A stretch of 20,318 nt of DNA. Source: JBCCRH01 sp039208045. Its GTDB lineage: Bacteria; Bacteroidota; Bacteroidia; Chitinophagales; Saprospiraceae. Below the pieces are notes generated by a model that did no database searches, had not been told where the DNA came from, and worked only from the letters and a program-made list of their open reading frames with translations. Shown in pieces: positions 1 through 8,000 of this stretch; the first letter of the stretch is position 1; each line of letters starts with the position of its first letter. Both the position numbers and the translations under genes were made by a program. The stretch covers positions 1 to 20,318 of the forward strand of contig JBCCRH010000053.1 of the NCBI GenBank assembly GCA_039208045.1. The letters are read 5' to 3'.

Positions 1-1159
1 AATCTTGTCCCAGCACCGTTATATTGACACACTCCACCGGAGAGATGAAGGTAAACCACACGGAATTATCCACTACTACTTCCTCTTCGCACCAACCATC
101 ATCACTCAAGCAGCTATCATTGGGCCCTGAACCAGGCCCAGGACTTGGCTCTCCTGGCTCTACCGTCGCGGCAACATTGCTAAACTCGGTAAGTTCGTCG
201 AAAGCTAGTGGCGTAGCGTCGCACACATTGTCATTATCAGGTGGAGGGATGCAGTTAATGCGTAGGCCAAAATCGCCTCTCTCATTATCAAAACCAGTGA
301 CATAAATGTAATAGTCCACCCCGATCTCGGATTGAAAAAATACCCTAGAAGCATCCTCCGCTGAACCGCAGGGCCGATCATCATTACCAGTGACGCACTC
401 TAGTTCTTCACAGACACCTTCAAATACGCCGAGCTGCGTATCGAAATCCGTATTGGGATTACAGGTAGAGGCCACTACAAAATCACCGTTTCCGGAAAAC
501 ACATACCATACGCCTGGTGCGGTACTCAAGTCCTCGCGGCAATATCCAGGATTGCCCGCCCTTGTTGCACCGCGCGTAGTACCCATCACGGTTTCATCAC
601 ACGAAACAGGAGTAGCTGCACAAACATCATCATTCTCTGGCGGTGTAATACAGTTGATCGATAGTTCAAAATCTCCAGTCTCTTCTCCGAAACCCGTCAC
701 ATAGAGGTAGTAATTCACTCCTACTTCCGTTTGGAAAAATACTCTGGAGGCGGTCTCCACCGGGCCGCAGGGACGGTCATCATTCCCAGTTACACATTCC
801 AGATTGGCGCAGTTTCCAGCAAACACCCCGATTTTGGTATCAAAATTGGTGATTTCGCTACAGGTGGAAGCAACTACGATGTCCCCATTTCCTTCAATGA
901 CATACCAAACGCCGGGAGCAGAACCCATTGGTTCTACACAAAAGCCGGGTTGATTGATTCTGGTTGCATCAGTAGTGGTTCCCACTTCAGTGTCTCCGCA
1001 CGACAGACTAATCGCGTTGATACAGCGATTATTGGAAGGAGGTTGGGCGCTCATCGAAAGATAGAAGAGCATAAAAAGCCCTGTGAATAGTAGCTGTGCC
1101 AGAGTTCTAGCACTTCCTATTCTTTTTGAATGGTAAAAATTAGGCGTCATAAAGCACAT
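1..1159 (-). CDS. Exported Cys-rich repeat protein, C-terminal part outside the window
   Basis: Partial gene: the frame stays open from the start codon to the window edge (about 386 residues seen). The ATG at 1159 is the first in frame after a TAA at 1168-1166; a second in-frame ATG lies at 1150. A Lys/Arg-containing start and a hydrophobic stretch (LLFTGLFMLFYLSMSAQ) form a signal peptide. Two tandem repeats of about 125 residues follow (about 46-170 and 178-303). Both contain SCG/SCD near the start, APGVWYV, VASTC, FDT, LECVTGNDDRPCG, SRVFFQ and a Tyr-rich VTG near the end. A third, more diverged unit (about 310 onward) has VWFTF. Similar units occur in the gene at 1513-4806, so this is a modular surface or secreted protein of the same class. 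A T9SS sorting domain is expected beyond the edge but is not visible. The repeats resemble PPC-like beta-sandwich domains; the ligand is unknown. Confidence 0.85.
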   Translation of the reverse strand, partial: MCFMTPNFYHSKRIGSARTLAQLLFTGLFMLFYLSMSAQPPSNNRCINAISLSCGDTEVGTTTDATRINQPGFCVEPMGSAPGVWYVIEGNGDIVVASTCSEITNFDTKIGVFAGNCANLECVTGNDDRPCGPVETASRVFFQTEVGVNYYLYVTGFGEETGDFELSINCITPPENDDVCAATPVSCDETVMGTTRGATRAGNPGYCREDLSTAPGVWYVFSGNGDFVVASTCNPNTDFDTQLGVFEGVCEELECVTGNDDRPCGSAEDASRVFFQSEIGVDYYIYVTGFDNERGDFGLRINCIPPPDNDNVCDATPLAFDELTEFSNVAATVEPGEPSPGPGSGPNDSCLSDDGWCEEEVVVDNSVWFTFISPVECVNITVLGQD

Positions 1160-1247
1160 TTTGGTTTAAGTAATAGATAATCATGCTATGCTCCATGAAA
1201 GGGCACTAGCTCAAACAAAATAAAATCGGTTAAAAGTATACATGACG

Positions 1248-1342
1248 CAAAGTGGTTTGCAACCCCGATAGTTATCGGGGCAAACCGCTTTGGTGCAGTA
1301 TATACTGTACATTAACTGGTTTGCATGTAGCAAACCAATTAA
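1248..1342. repeat. Cluster of three adjacent palindromes, one with the CCCCGATA core
   Basis: Three inverted repeats lie almost end to end. The first (1248-1292) has outer arms CAAAGTGGTTTGC and GCAAACCGCTTTG around CCCCGATA-GT-TATCGGGG (core 1263-1280). It has only a 2-nt bulge and one position that would pair as G-U in plus-strand RNA. The second (1293-1310) is centred on the perfect palindrome CAGTATATACTG (1296-1307). The third (1312-1342) is TGGTTTGC-ATGTA-GCAAACCA with a further TTAA/TTAA extension. The first and third share the arms GGTTTGC/GCAAACC. This lies upstream of the minus-strand gene starting at 1159 and beyond the terminator of the next gene. Its role is unknown; it could be a structured RNA, a protein-binding site or a mobile palindrome. 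Confidence 0.75.
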
Positions 1343-1445
1343 TCGTCAGTATAATTATTAGGGAGGGGATATAACTCTGGCGGAAAATTACAAAAAAAAT
1401 TGGGTTTGGTAAGGCTGAGCGCGTGCTAGGCTATAGATTATTATA

Positions 1446-1484
1446 GCAAAAGGCTAATACTCCGAGGAGTATTAGCCTTTTTGC
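1446..1484 (-). terminator. Rho-independent terminator after the split T9SS adhesin gene
   Basis: An almost perfect inverted repeat has arms GGCTAATACTCC (1452-1463) and GGAGTATTAGCC (1466-1477). They are extended by A-tract/T-tract pairing and separated by only 2 nt, giving a CCUCGG apex in minus-strand RNA. It lies about 30 nt past the stop at 1513 and has a U-run on the minus strand. The symmetry could also stop plus-strand transcription. Between it and the palindrome cluster (1343-1445) I see only a small GCTATA/TATAGC hairpin (1430-1447). Confidence 0.8.
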
Positions 1485-1512
1485 AGTACCAATTTATTTT
1501 TCTACTACACCT

Positions 1513-2769
1513 TTACGGTCGTGCAATCACCAAGCGCTCGGTCACTACTTCCGTTCCAACTTTTACCACAATGTTGTATACCCCAGGATTTAATTGGGAT
1601 ACCTCCAATACTTCATTGAGTTGTACTTCCTCGATTTGGGTGCGGCTGAGGAGCTGCCCCATTTGGTTGATGATGCGAATGTCGGCGGCTTGGCCTTCGA
1701 AATTCGCTAAGTCGAGGGTGATTTCGCTGACGGCGGGGTTGGGGTATACCCGCAAACCTTGGACCCCGATAGCTATCGGGGCTCCAAGGTTGACCATCGG
1801 GGCTCCAAGGTTAGCCAAATCCAGTCCCGTGATGGATACATCGCTGAAGGTGGCCGTTACTGCATTGCCCTCCTTTTCGCTGTAGGTGAAAAGGCCGACT
1901 ACGATACACTCCTCCATAATCACGACTTGTGAAATGTAGGGCTGCCAGAATACGCCATCGGTAGAAGCAAAGGCAGAGAAGGCATCGCCACTTCTTACCA
2001 CGCGCACCCAGAATTGGCTGAAGGAGATGATTTCTGCGGCAGAAGAAGGGTAGCCGTCAATGACGCGTACTTCTTTGCGCAGGCGATCTACCGTATTCGT
2101 ACCTAAGGCTACTTTTTTGGCGCTCGGCGCTTCACTGTCGCGCATCATCACTCCGGCAAAGCCGGTGCCGCTGAGGCCTGTCACCTGGGCTGTAATTTCG
2201 CCATCGCCACATAGTTCAGTGAAGACAAAAGCACTGGCATCTTCTACATACAACATCGTATTCGGAGCACAATCTGCCATCAAGCTGAAGCTAGCGGCGC
2301 CTTGGTCGTACATGGCAGTACTTCCATCACAGTCGATACCGCCGTTATCTACTAAGCCACAGGGAAGGCCATCTACTATGACATCAAAACTGCACGTGGT
2401 CTCTCGGCCTAAGCCATCAGCTAGGATGTAGCTTACTTCTACCACGCCTAGCGCCTCTACGATTAAGGTATATTCTTCACCTGGCGTTACCATTTCTGGA
2501 GCACCACCATCTATAGCAATCGTCAAGGTATAAGGGCCACAAGCATCGGTACCCACCATTGGATTAGTAAATAGAACTGGTGTTTCGCACTCAAAGGTGC
2601 CAGGATTGGTGACTAAGGTTACCATCTGATCTTCTGGGCATTCTACCATTGGTACAGGATCTACATTGAAGCTGTAGAGGGCCTCTGCGGTACAGGCAGT
2701 TACATTACTAGCTACCGTCACCCCTACTGACTTAGGCCCAGCAGAGCTTGTCCAGTTGCGCGTAGGCAT
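1513..2769 (-). CDS. C-terminal part of the split adhesin, with T9SS sorting domain
   Basis: This frame holds the rest of the broken gene. The first ATG after the stop is at 2769 (MPTRNW), but in the intact paralog that Met is internal. No signal peptide follows it, so independent export is unlikely. Contents from the Met: remainder of a PKD-like unit, an HYR-like unit (CPEDQMVTLV ... TCSFDVIVDG, ~44-135), then a beta-sandwich region (~138-315; FAGVMMRDSEAPSAKKVALG, FWVRVVRSGDAFSAFASTDG), then a 7-residue tandem duplication NLGAPMV/NLGAPIA. The end is a complete type-A sorting tail from VYPNPAVSEI through GVYNIVVKV to RLVIARP. It is very similar to residues ~865-1277 of the paralog. Expression as a separate protein is doubtful. 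Confidence 0.55.
   Translation of the reverse strand: MPTRNWTSSAGPKSVGVTVASNVTACTAEALYSFNVDPVPMVECPEDQMVTLVTNPGTFECETPVLFTNPMVGTDACGPYTLTIAIDGGAPEMVTPGEEYTLIVEALGVVEVSYILADGLGRETTCSFDVIVDGLPCGLVDNGGIDCDGSTAMYDQGAASFSLMADCAPNTMLYVEDASAFVFTELCGDGEITAQVTGLSGTGFAGVMMRDSEAPSAKKVALGTNTVDRLRKEVRVIDGYPSSAAEIISFSQFWVRVVRSGDAFSAFASTDGVFWQPYISQVVIMEECIVVGLFTYSEKEGNAVTATFSDVSITGLDLANLGAPMVNLGAPIAIGVQGLRVYPNPAVSEITLDLANFEGQAADIRIINQMGQLLSRTQIEEVQLNEVLEVSQLNPGVYNIVVKVGTEVVTERLVIARP
1755..1816. repeat. In-frame palindromic element plus 21-bp tandem duplication
   Basis: The core CCCCGATAGCTATCGGGG (1764-1781) is a perfect 18-bp palindrome. It is flanked by matching outer arms AACCTTGGA (1755-1763) and TCCAAGGTT (1783-1791), with one unpaired C between core and right arm. 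The right half is duplicated in tandem as a 21-nt unit (1775-1795 and 1796-1816, 19 of 21 identical). On the minus strand it encodes the linker NLGAPMVNLGAPIAIGVQG just before the T9SS tail. The length is a multiple of three, so the frame is kept. Confidence 0.85.
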
Positions 2770-2820
2770 TTGGATGGTATTATCACTAAAGCCACCAAAG
2801 CAGGTACCGGAACCATCTCC

Positions 2821-4806
2821 TTAATTATAGGCGCACCAATCGTAGGTGTACGTGCCTCCGTCTGTGGAAGTGATGATGGCATTATACTGGACGCCCATTG
2901 TACCTAAGCAAATATCCCCATCGGGGTCTGAAGTAATCTCTACCGTGGGTTGTTCAAAGATATTGATTTCGAACACTTCCATCGTTAGTTCGCTTTCGCA
3001 ATCAGTAGTGGTATTTACTACAGATGCTTGCAATTGATATAAGCCTGGCACTACCATCATATTGCCTTTAATGCGGAAGCGAATGCCGTTGGCCTCCAAA
3101 TTGGTGCGATACTCGCCCGTTTCTTCACCTGGGCCAATCACATCACCTGCTGCAATTACGGCATCTTCGGGCGCAGCGACTACCGTCCAGCGCACATCGA
3201 AATCTGCACCTGGGTCCATTACACTTACGGTGGCCGTACCGCCTGCACAAGCGTCTCTAGTTAAGCGATTGACAGTAGGTACTGCTGGTTGCGCATTTAC
3301 GGTAATACTGAACCCACTTACGAGTTCTGAGGTGCAGCCTGTTGTGCAATCTTCGATGAACACATCGAAGGTGTACGTTCCTTCGGGAGCATTGGCTACG
3401 TCTTGTACGCGAATTACTTTGGAGGAATTGGCTACGGCCAGTTCACCAAAGTTTTTGAAGGGATCCCCACAGTCGTCCGTCGTAAATTCATCATCAATCG
3501 CATAGGCACTGCCACTAGGTAGACCTGTTAATTTCCATACTACTTTTTCATTTGCCGAAAGGCTATTACTCACGTTGATGCCGGTATTCGCCAAGCTAGG
3601 CATTAGGTCTGCACTTGCGCAAAAGGTCTTGGTGGTAGTGGCTGGGGTGGGGTCTTGGGTAGTACAAGGCACACAGAACGACATTGTTTCTGAGAGCCCG
3701 AACGATCCACCTGTAATAACTACATTATCCGCTGCATCTGTAATCGTATAGCTTCCATCGCCAAAAGCACAGCAGATACCATCGCCAAAGGCATCAAAAA
3801 TCGTGAAGTCATAGCATTCGCCTGGCTCCAAGCAGAAACCTTCTGTTTCTGTGTTACTAGGAACAGAATAACCGCCACCATCTTCCACTAATGCTCCTCC
3901 TTCGGTACGTAGCTCCCAAGAGGTCTCCGTTGGAAAGGCATCCAGTACTAGGGTAAGAGTATAATTCGGCTCATCGCAAACTTCTTGGCAAAAGACTGAT
4001 AAGCTGAAGTTGCCAAACTCTGTATCGTCAAAGCCTTCTACCAAGATGAGATAATCCACTCCATCTTCCGCCATAAATTCTACAATTTCAGATTGGGAGC
4101 CACAGGCATTATCATTGATGGTTAGAGCAGTAAAATCACTACAATCATCGGGGAAAATCGCTAGGAAGGTATCAAAATCGTCATCCCCACAGGTAGAAAA
4201 CGTAACCAGTTCTCCCGTGCCCGTAAAGCGATACCATACATCCAAAGCACCAAATGCATCACCACTGGCGTTTGTCGCATAGGTATTATTTCCGGTTACG
4301 GTTTGGCCACAAGCAATTGGTAGGGCATTTTCGCAAAGATCATTTACCGGAGGCATTGGGCAGACTTCTAGCACAAAGTTGCCTACATCAGCACCAAACT
4401 CTCCATCTAATAGTATGATATACTCTACGCCCAAAGTCGTTGGGAAGTCGACAATTTCAGCTTGACCAGATCCACATCTAGGCCCAATACTATTTAACGT
4501 TTCGAAGCTTAACGCATCACAAGTTCCGGTATAAATTTCTAAGTAGGTATTGTAGTCTGACGCACAAGTCGAAAAGGTAACTGGATCACCCGTACCGATA
4601 AAGCGATACCAAACGTCTAAGCCACCAAAACTATCACCGGAATCATTAGTCGCATCTACATTACTGCCCATGACTACATCGCCGCAGGCCACCGTAATGG
4701 CACCTTCGCATAGATCATTGGGGGGTGGCATGAACGCCGAATTGCCATATAGCGCTAAGGCTGTCAATAAACTTAAAAGGGTAAAAATTGATCGTCTCAT
4801 ATTCAT
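2821..4806 (-). CDS. N-terminal part of the split adhesin, without sorting domain
   Basis: 661 residues from ATG at 4806; a second in-frame ATG lies at 4800 (MNMRR start). The signal peptide is MRRSIFTLLSLLTALALYGN. Residues ~29-147 and ~153-272 are two PPC-like units, each beginning NDLCE and containing VWYRF.GTG, FSTC and a Tyr-Ile/Leu-Ile-Leu strand. Residues ~278-385 hold a Cys-rich unit with TSWELR, ECYDFTIFDAFGDGICC and GDGSYTI, a domain common in T9SS cargo. Residues ~395-505 hold an Ig-like unit with CGDPFKNFG and NSSKVIRVQD. Residues ~505-615 are a further unit absent from the paralog. The protein stops at WCAYN. If made alone it would cross the inner membrane by Sec but lack the T9SS signal, so it would probably stay periplasmic. 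A surface binding role is inferred from the domain types only. Confidence 0.75.
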   Translation of the reverse strand: MNMRRSIFTLLSLLTALALYGNSAFMPPPNDLCEGAITVACGDVVMGSNVDATNDSGDSFGGLDVWYRFIGTGDPVTFSTCASDYNTYLEIYTGTCDALSFETLNSIGPRCGSGQAEIVDFPTTLGVEYIILLDGEFGADVGNFVLEVCPMPPVNDLCENALPIACGQTVTGNNTYATNASGDAFGALDVWYRFTGTGELVTFSTCGDDDFDTFLAIFPDDCSDFTALTINDNACGSQSEIVEFMAEDGVDYLILVEGFDDTEFGNFSLSVFCQEVCDEPNYTLTLVLDAFPTETSWELRTEGGALVEDGGGYSVPSNTETEGFCLEPGECYDFTIFDAFGDGICCAFGDGSYTITDAADNVVITGGSFGLSETMSFCVPCTTQDPTPATTTKTFCASADLMPSLANTGINVSNSLSANEKVVWKLTGLPSGSAYAIDDEFTTDDCGDPFKNFGELAVANSSKVIRVQDVANAPEGTYTFDVFIEDCTTGCTSELVSGFSITVNAQPAVPTVNRLTRDACAGGTATVSVMDPGADFDVRWTVVAAPEDAVIAAGDVIGPGEETGEYRTNLEANGIRFRIKGNMMVVPGLYQLQASVVNTTTDCESELTMEVFEINIFEQPTVEITSDPDGDICLGTMGVQYNAIITSTDGGTYTYDWCAYN

Positions 4807-4974
4807 GTTTTGTTTAGATGTTATGATTATTCCAACTAAATAGTAGCCTTATAAGTGCGCACTCATAAAGCTGTTTGCCTTAATCGGGGAAGTGGGAAAA
4901 GCGCCAATTCACATAGATTGACTGATCGGGGAAAGAAAATAATTACTAATATAGACACAATACGCTTATAAACC
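4807..4974 (-). promoter_or_regulatory. Upstream region of the split adhesin, sharing motifs with its paralog
   Basis: This gap holds the promoter region of the gene starting at 4806. Two short motifs are shared with the region upstream of the paralog: TTAATCGG (4880-4887 here, 8952-8959 there) and CGCCAATTCACA (4902-4913 here; CGCCAATTTACA at 9003-9014 there). On the coding strand they read TGTRAATTGGCG then CCGATTAA. The second motif lies about 96 and 120 nt from the respective first start codons. I could not identify a good TAnnTTTG box here. The shared motifs may be a regulator site or simply leftover homology from the duplication. Confidence 0.4.
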
Positions 4975-5014
4975 AAAAAAAGCGGCTAGCGCTCCGAGGA
5001 GCACTAGCCACTTT
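4975..5014 (-). terminator. Rho-independent terminator after the intact T9SS adhesin
   Basis: In minus-strand RNA the arms from AAAGUGGCUAGUGCUCC (5014-4998) to GGAGCGCUAGCCGCUUU (4995-4979) form 17 pairs. Two are U-G wobbles that would be A-C mismatches in plus-strand RNA, so the hairpin is tuned for the minus strand. The apex is CCUCGG and a run of U follows (4981-4975). It begins about 36 nt past the stop of the gene ending at 5050 and resembles the terminator at 1446-1484. Confidence 0.85.
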
Positions 5015-5049
5015 ACTATCTACTAAAACAGTATGTTTAAGTCTATTCC

Positions 5050-8000
5050 TTATGGCCTAGCAATCACCAAGCGCTCGGTCACCACTTCATTTCCTACTTT
5101 TACCATAATATTGTATACGCCCATATTCAATTTGGATACATCCAATACTTCATTGAATTGTACCTCCTCGATTTGGGTGCGGCCCATCAGCTGCCCCATC
5201 TGGTTGAAGATGCGGATGTCGGCTGCTTGGCCTTCGAACTTGGCTAGGTCGAGGGTGATTTCGCTGACGGCTGGGTTGGGGTATATACTTAAACCTTGGA
5301 CCCCGATAGCTATCGGGGCTCCAAGGTTGGCTCCAAGGTTGACCGTGGCGCTGCTGGCGCTGCCAGCCAAATCCAGGCCGGTAATCGCTACATCGCTGAA
5401 GCTAGCCGTTACCATATTGCCATCCTTTTCACTGTAGGTGAATAGGCCGACTACAATACATTCATCCATAATCACCACCTGTGAAATGTAGGGCTGCCAG
5501 AATACGCCATCGGTAGAGGCAAAGGCAGAAAAGGTATTGCCGCTTCGCACCACGCGCACCCAAAATTGATTGAAAGAAGCAATCGGAGCGGCAGAAGAAG
5601 GATAGCCATCGATGACCCGTACTTCTTTGCGCAAGCGGTTTACTGCATTCGTACCTAAAGCTACTTTCTTGGCGCCAGGAGCTTCGGTTTCGCGCATCAT
5701 TACGCCAGCAAAGCCGGTACCTTGAACGTCGGTTACTTGAGCTGTAATTTCGCCATCGCCACACAATTCGGTGAAGACGAAGGCGCTTTCATCTTCTAGG
5801 TATAGCATGGTATTCGGTGCACAATCGGTAGTTAGGCTAAAGCTAGCAGCGCCCTGGTCGTACATAGAAGTGCTAGTTCCGCACCCAATACCTCCATTGT
5901 CTACTAAGCCACAAGGAAGGCCATCTACGATGACATTGAAGCTGCACGTGGTTTCCCCTCCTAAGCCATCAGTTAAGGTATAGGTCACTTCTACCATACC
6001 TAATGCATCCACAATCAAGGTGTATTCTTCACCTGGCGTTACTGTCTCTGGTGTACCACCATCAATAGCAATCGTTAAGGTGTAAGGGCTGCAGGCTTCT
6101 GTACCTGCCATCGGGTTGGTGAACATAACGGGTGTTTCGCACTCAAAGGTACCAGGATTGGTGACTAAGGTTACCATCTGGTCTTCTGGGCATTCTACCA
6201 TTGGTGGAGCTACTACATTGAAGCTGTAGAGGTCCTCTGCGGTACAACCCGCTACATCACTTGTTGCTGTGACACCTACTGACTTAGGGCCAGCAGAAGT
6301 CACCCAGTTGCGCGTTGGCATTTGAGCAGTATTATCACTAAAGCCGCCGAAGCAGGTACCAGAGCCATCACCTGAGTTGTAGGCGCACCAGTCATACGAG
6401 TAGGTACCACCATCTGTGGAAGTCACTACTGCATTGTATTGTACGCCCATCGTACCTAGGCAAATATCGCCATCTGGGTCAGCTGTGATAGCTACCGTTG
6501 GTTGCTCACTGATGCGGATCGTAAATCCGATCTCTGAAATGGAGCGGCAGCCGCTGCTACAAATTTCTGTGAATACTTCAAATTCATAATCACCTGCTGC
6601 TAAGGTAGACGCATCTTGTACACGGATTACTTTAGAAGAATTCGCCACTGCAAAGTCACCAAAGTTTTTGAATGGATCGCCACAGTTATCTACGGTGAAC
6701 TCATCGCCTTCTGAATAGCCACTACCTGCTGGTGCCTCTCGGATCACCCATACTACTTTTTCATCCGCTCCTAAGCTAATAGTAGTACTAATACCCGTGT
6801 TCGCCAGGCTTGGAGAAATATCATCTGATTGGCAGACTGCCTTGAAGCCAACACCAACTGCTGGTGCTGCTGGTACCGGACGATCTTCATTCATCGCGCC
6901 TTTGGTGTTACAGCCGGTTACCGTCCATGCATTGCTAATTAATTGTAGCGAAGCAAACTCACCGGTAGCAGAGCTTTCTGCAACTCCAATATCGGTACTT
7001 GTCTCTCCCATGGCTGGGCCATTGGCCGCTTCAAACGAACCTTCATAACTCAAAAACTCTACCAAGCCAGCACTACAAGATAAAGACAAGCCATCAGGGG
7101 AGCTACCATCACCAGATGAATTACCATTCTGGATACCTGATACGCCAAACCCACCAACCATCATCGTGTAGTAGGTATAGGTACCGTCATCTTCACCTAC
7201 TGCAAACTGATCCAAAGTAGCTGAACCGTATACATTACGCTGCGTAGGCGAGCCATTGTACAATGACACGGTGAAATCAGCCAAGTCCAACATAGCGCTA
7301 TTCAATACCGCTACTTCTACAAATTCATTGATGTCTGACCCCACATTATCATAATGAATTTCATTGATGAAGATATCACCATCTGCTGCGCAGCCAGGAG
7401 GGGTGCAGGTAAGGGATAGCTCATAGTTGCCGGTTGGGAAAGGGGGGAATCCTCCTCCCGCTACCACAATGTAATAATCGACACCTACAGTAGTTGCAAA
7501 GTCTACGATTTCTGCATCATCACCACAGACATCATCATTACCTACAACAAACGTCTGGCTACCACAATCACCAGTAACGATAGCTAAGAAAGAATTAAAA
7601 TCGGTAGCGTCACATAAAGACACAGTAATATTATCGCCTGTGCCTACAAACCGATACCAGTGCTTTGAGCCAGCAACACTAATGTCAGAATTGGTAATAT
7701 CTGCCGCACCAACAGTAGAACCTGTTACCGTTTGCCCACACGTGATATCGATGGCGTTGGCGCATAGGTCGTTGGAAGGAGTCATTACTGCCGGGCAACC
7801 CGTAGAGGTATACATCCCTAAGTCGGAAGCATCATCTACATCAAATTCTTCCCACTCGGTACCTAACTCCGGGAAGTTACCAGCAGGATTGCTCGTCAAA
7901 CCGCCCGTCACTGCTCCGATACGACGTAGCGTTTGGTCTTGTGTTTCATTTCCATTTTGCTCCCATTGCGTTCCTGGGTCTGTATCTTGGCTACCGAAGT

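Larger units (their letters stand above)
1513..4806 (-). pseudogene. Modular T9SS-sorted adhesin-like gene interrupted by one in-frame TAA
   Basis: Reading straight through in one frame from 4806 to 1513 gives a protein of about 1,097 codons broken only by TAA at 2823-2821. The paralog at 8883-5050 has TCA (Ser) at this site, in WCAYNSGDGSGTC against WCAYN-stop-GDGSGTC here. One C-to-A change explains it, and no frameshift is needed. Order of parts: signal peptide, two PPC-like units, a GDGIC-type domain, an Ig-like region with VANSSKVIRVQD, an extra Ig-like unit, a PKD-like unit (the stop falls here, at codon 662), an HYR-like unit, a beta-sandwich domain with DGVFWQPYISQ, and the T9SS tail. 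Both sides of the stop are otherwise intact, so the change is recent, a sequencing error, or is read through. The two halves are also listed separately. Confidence 0.75.

Noticed and set aside
24..1090. Open frames on the plus strand at 24-305, 390-704 and 731-1090
   Set aside because: They are Ser/Thr/Pro-rich mirror frames of the minus-strand repeat protein, which has a signal peptide, conserved repeats and an unbroken frame.
1248..1342. CRISPR array or tRNA in the palindrome cluster
   Set aside because: There are only two imperfect copies of the GGTTTGC arms with no regular spacers, and no cloverleaf with acceptor and anticodon arms could be drawn.
1481..1885. Plus-strand open frame, with a sister at 5033-5437
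   Set aside because: Both lie opposite the conserved T9SS tails; their similarity to each other only reflects the paralogous genes on the other strand.
2769..2823. A frameshift as cause of the split adhesin
   Set aside because: The two parts are in the same frame and 17 codons link the stop to the next Met, all matching the paralog; only a substitution is needed.
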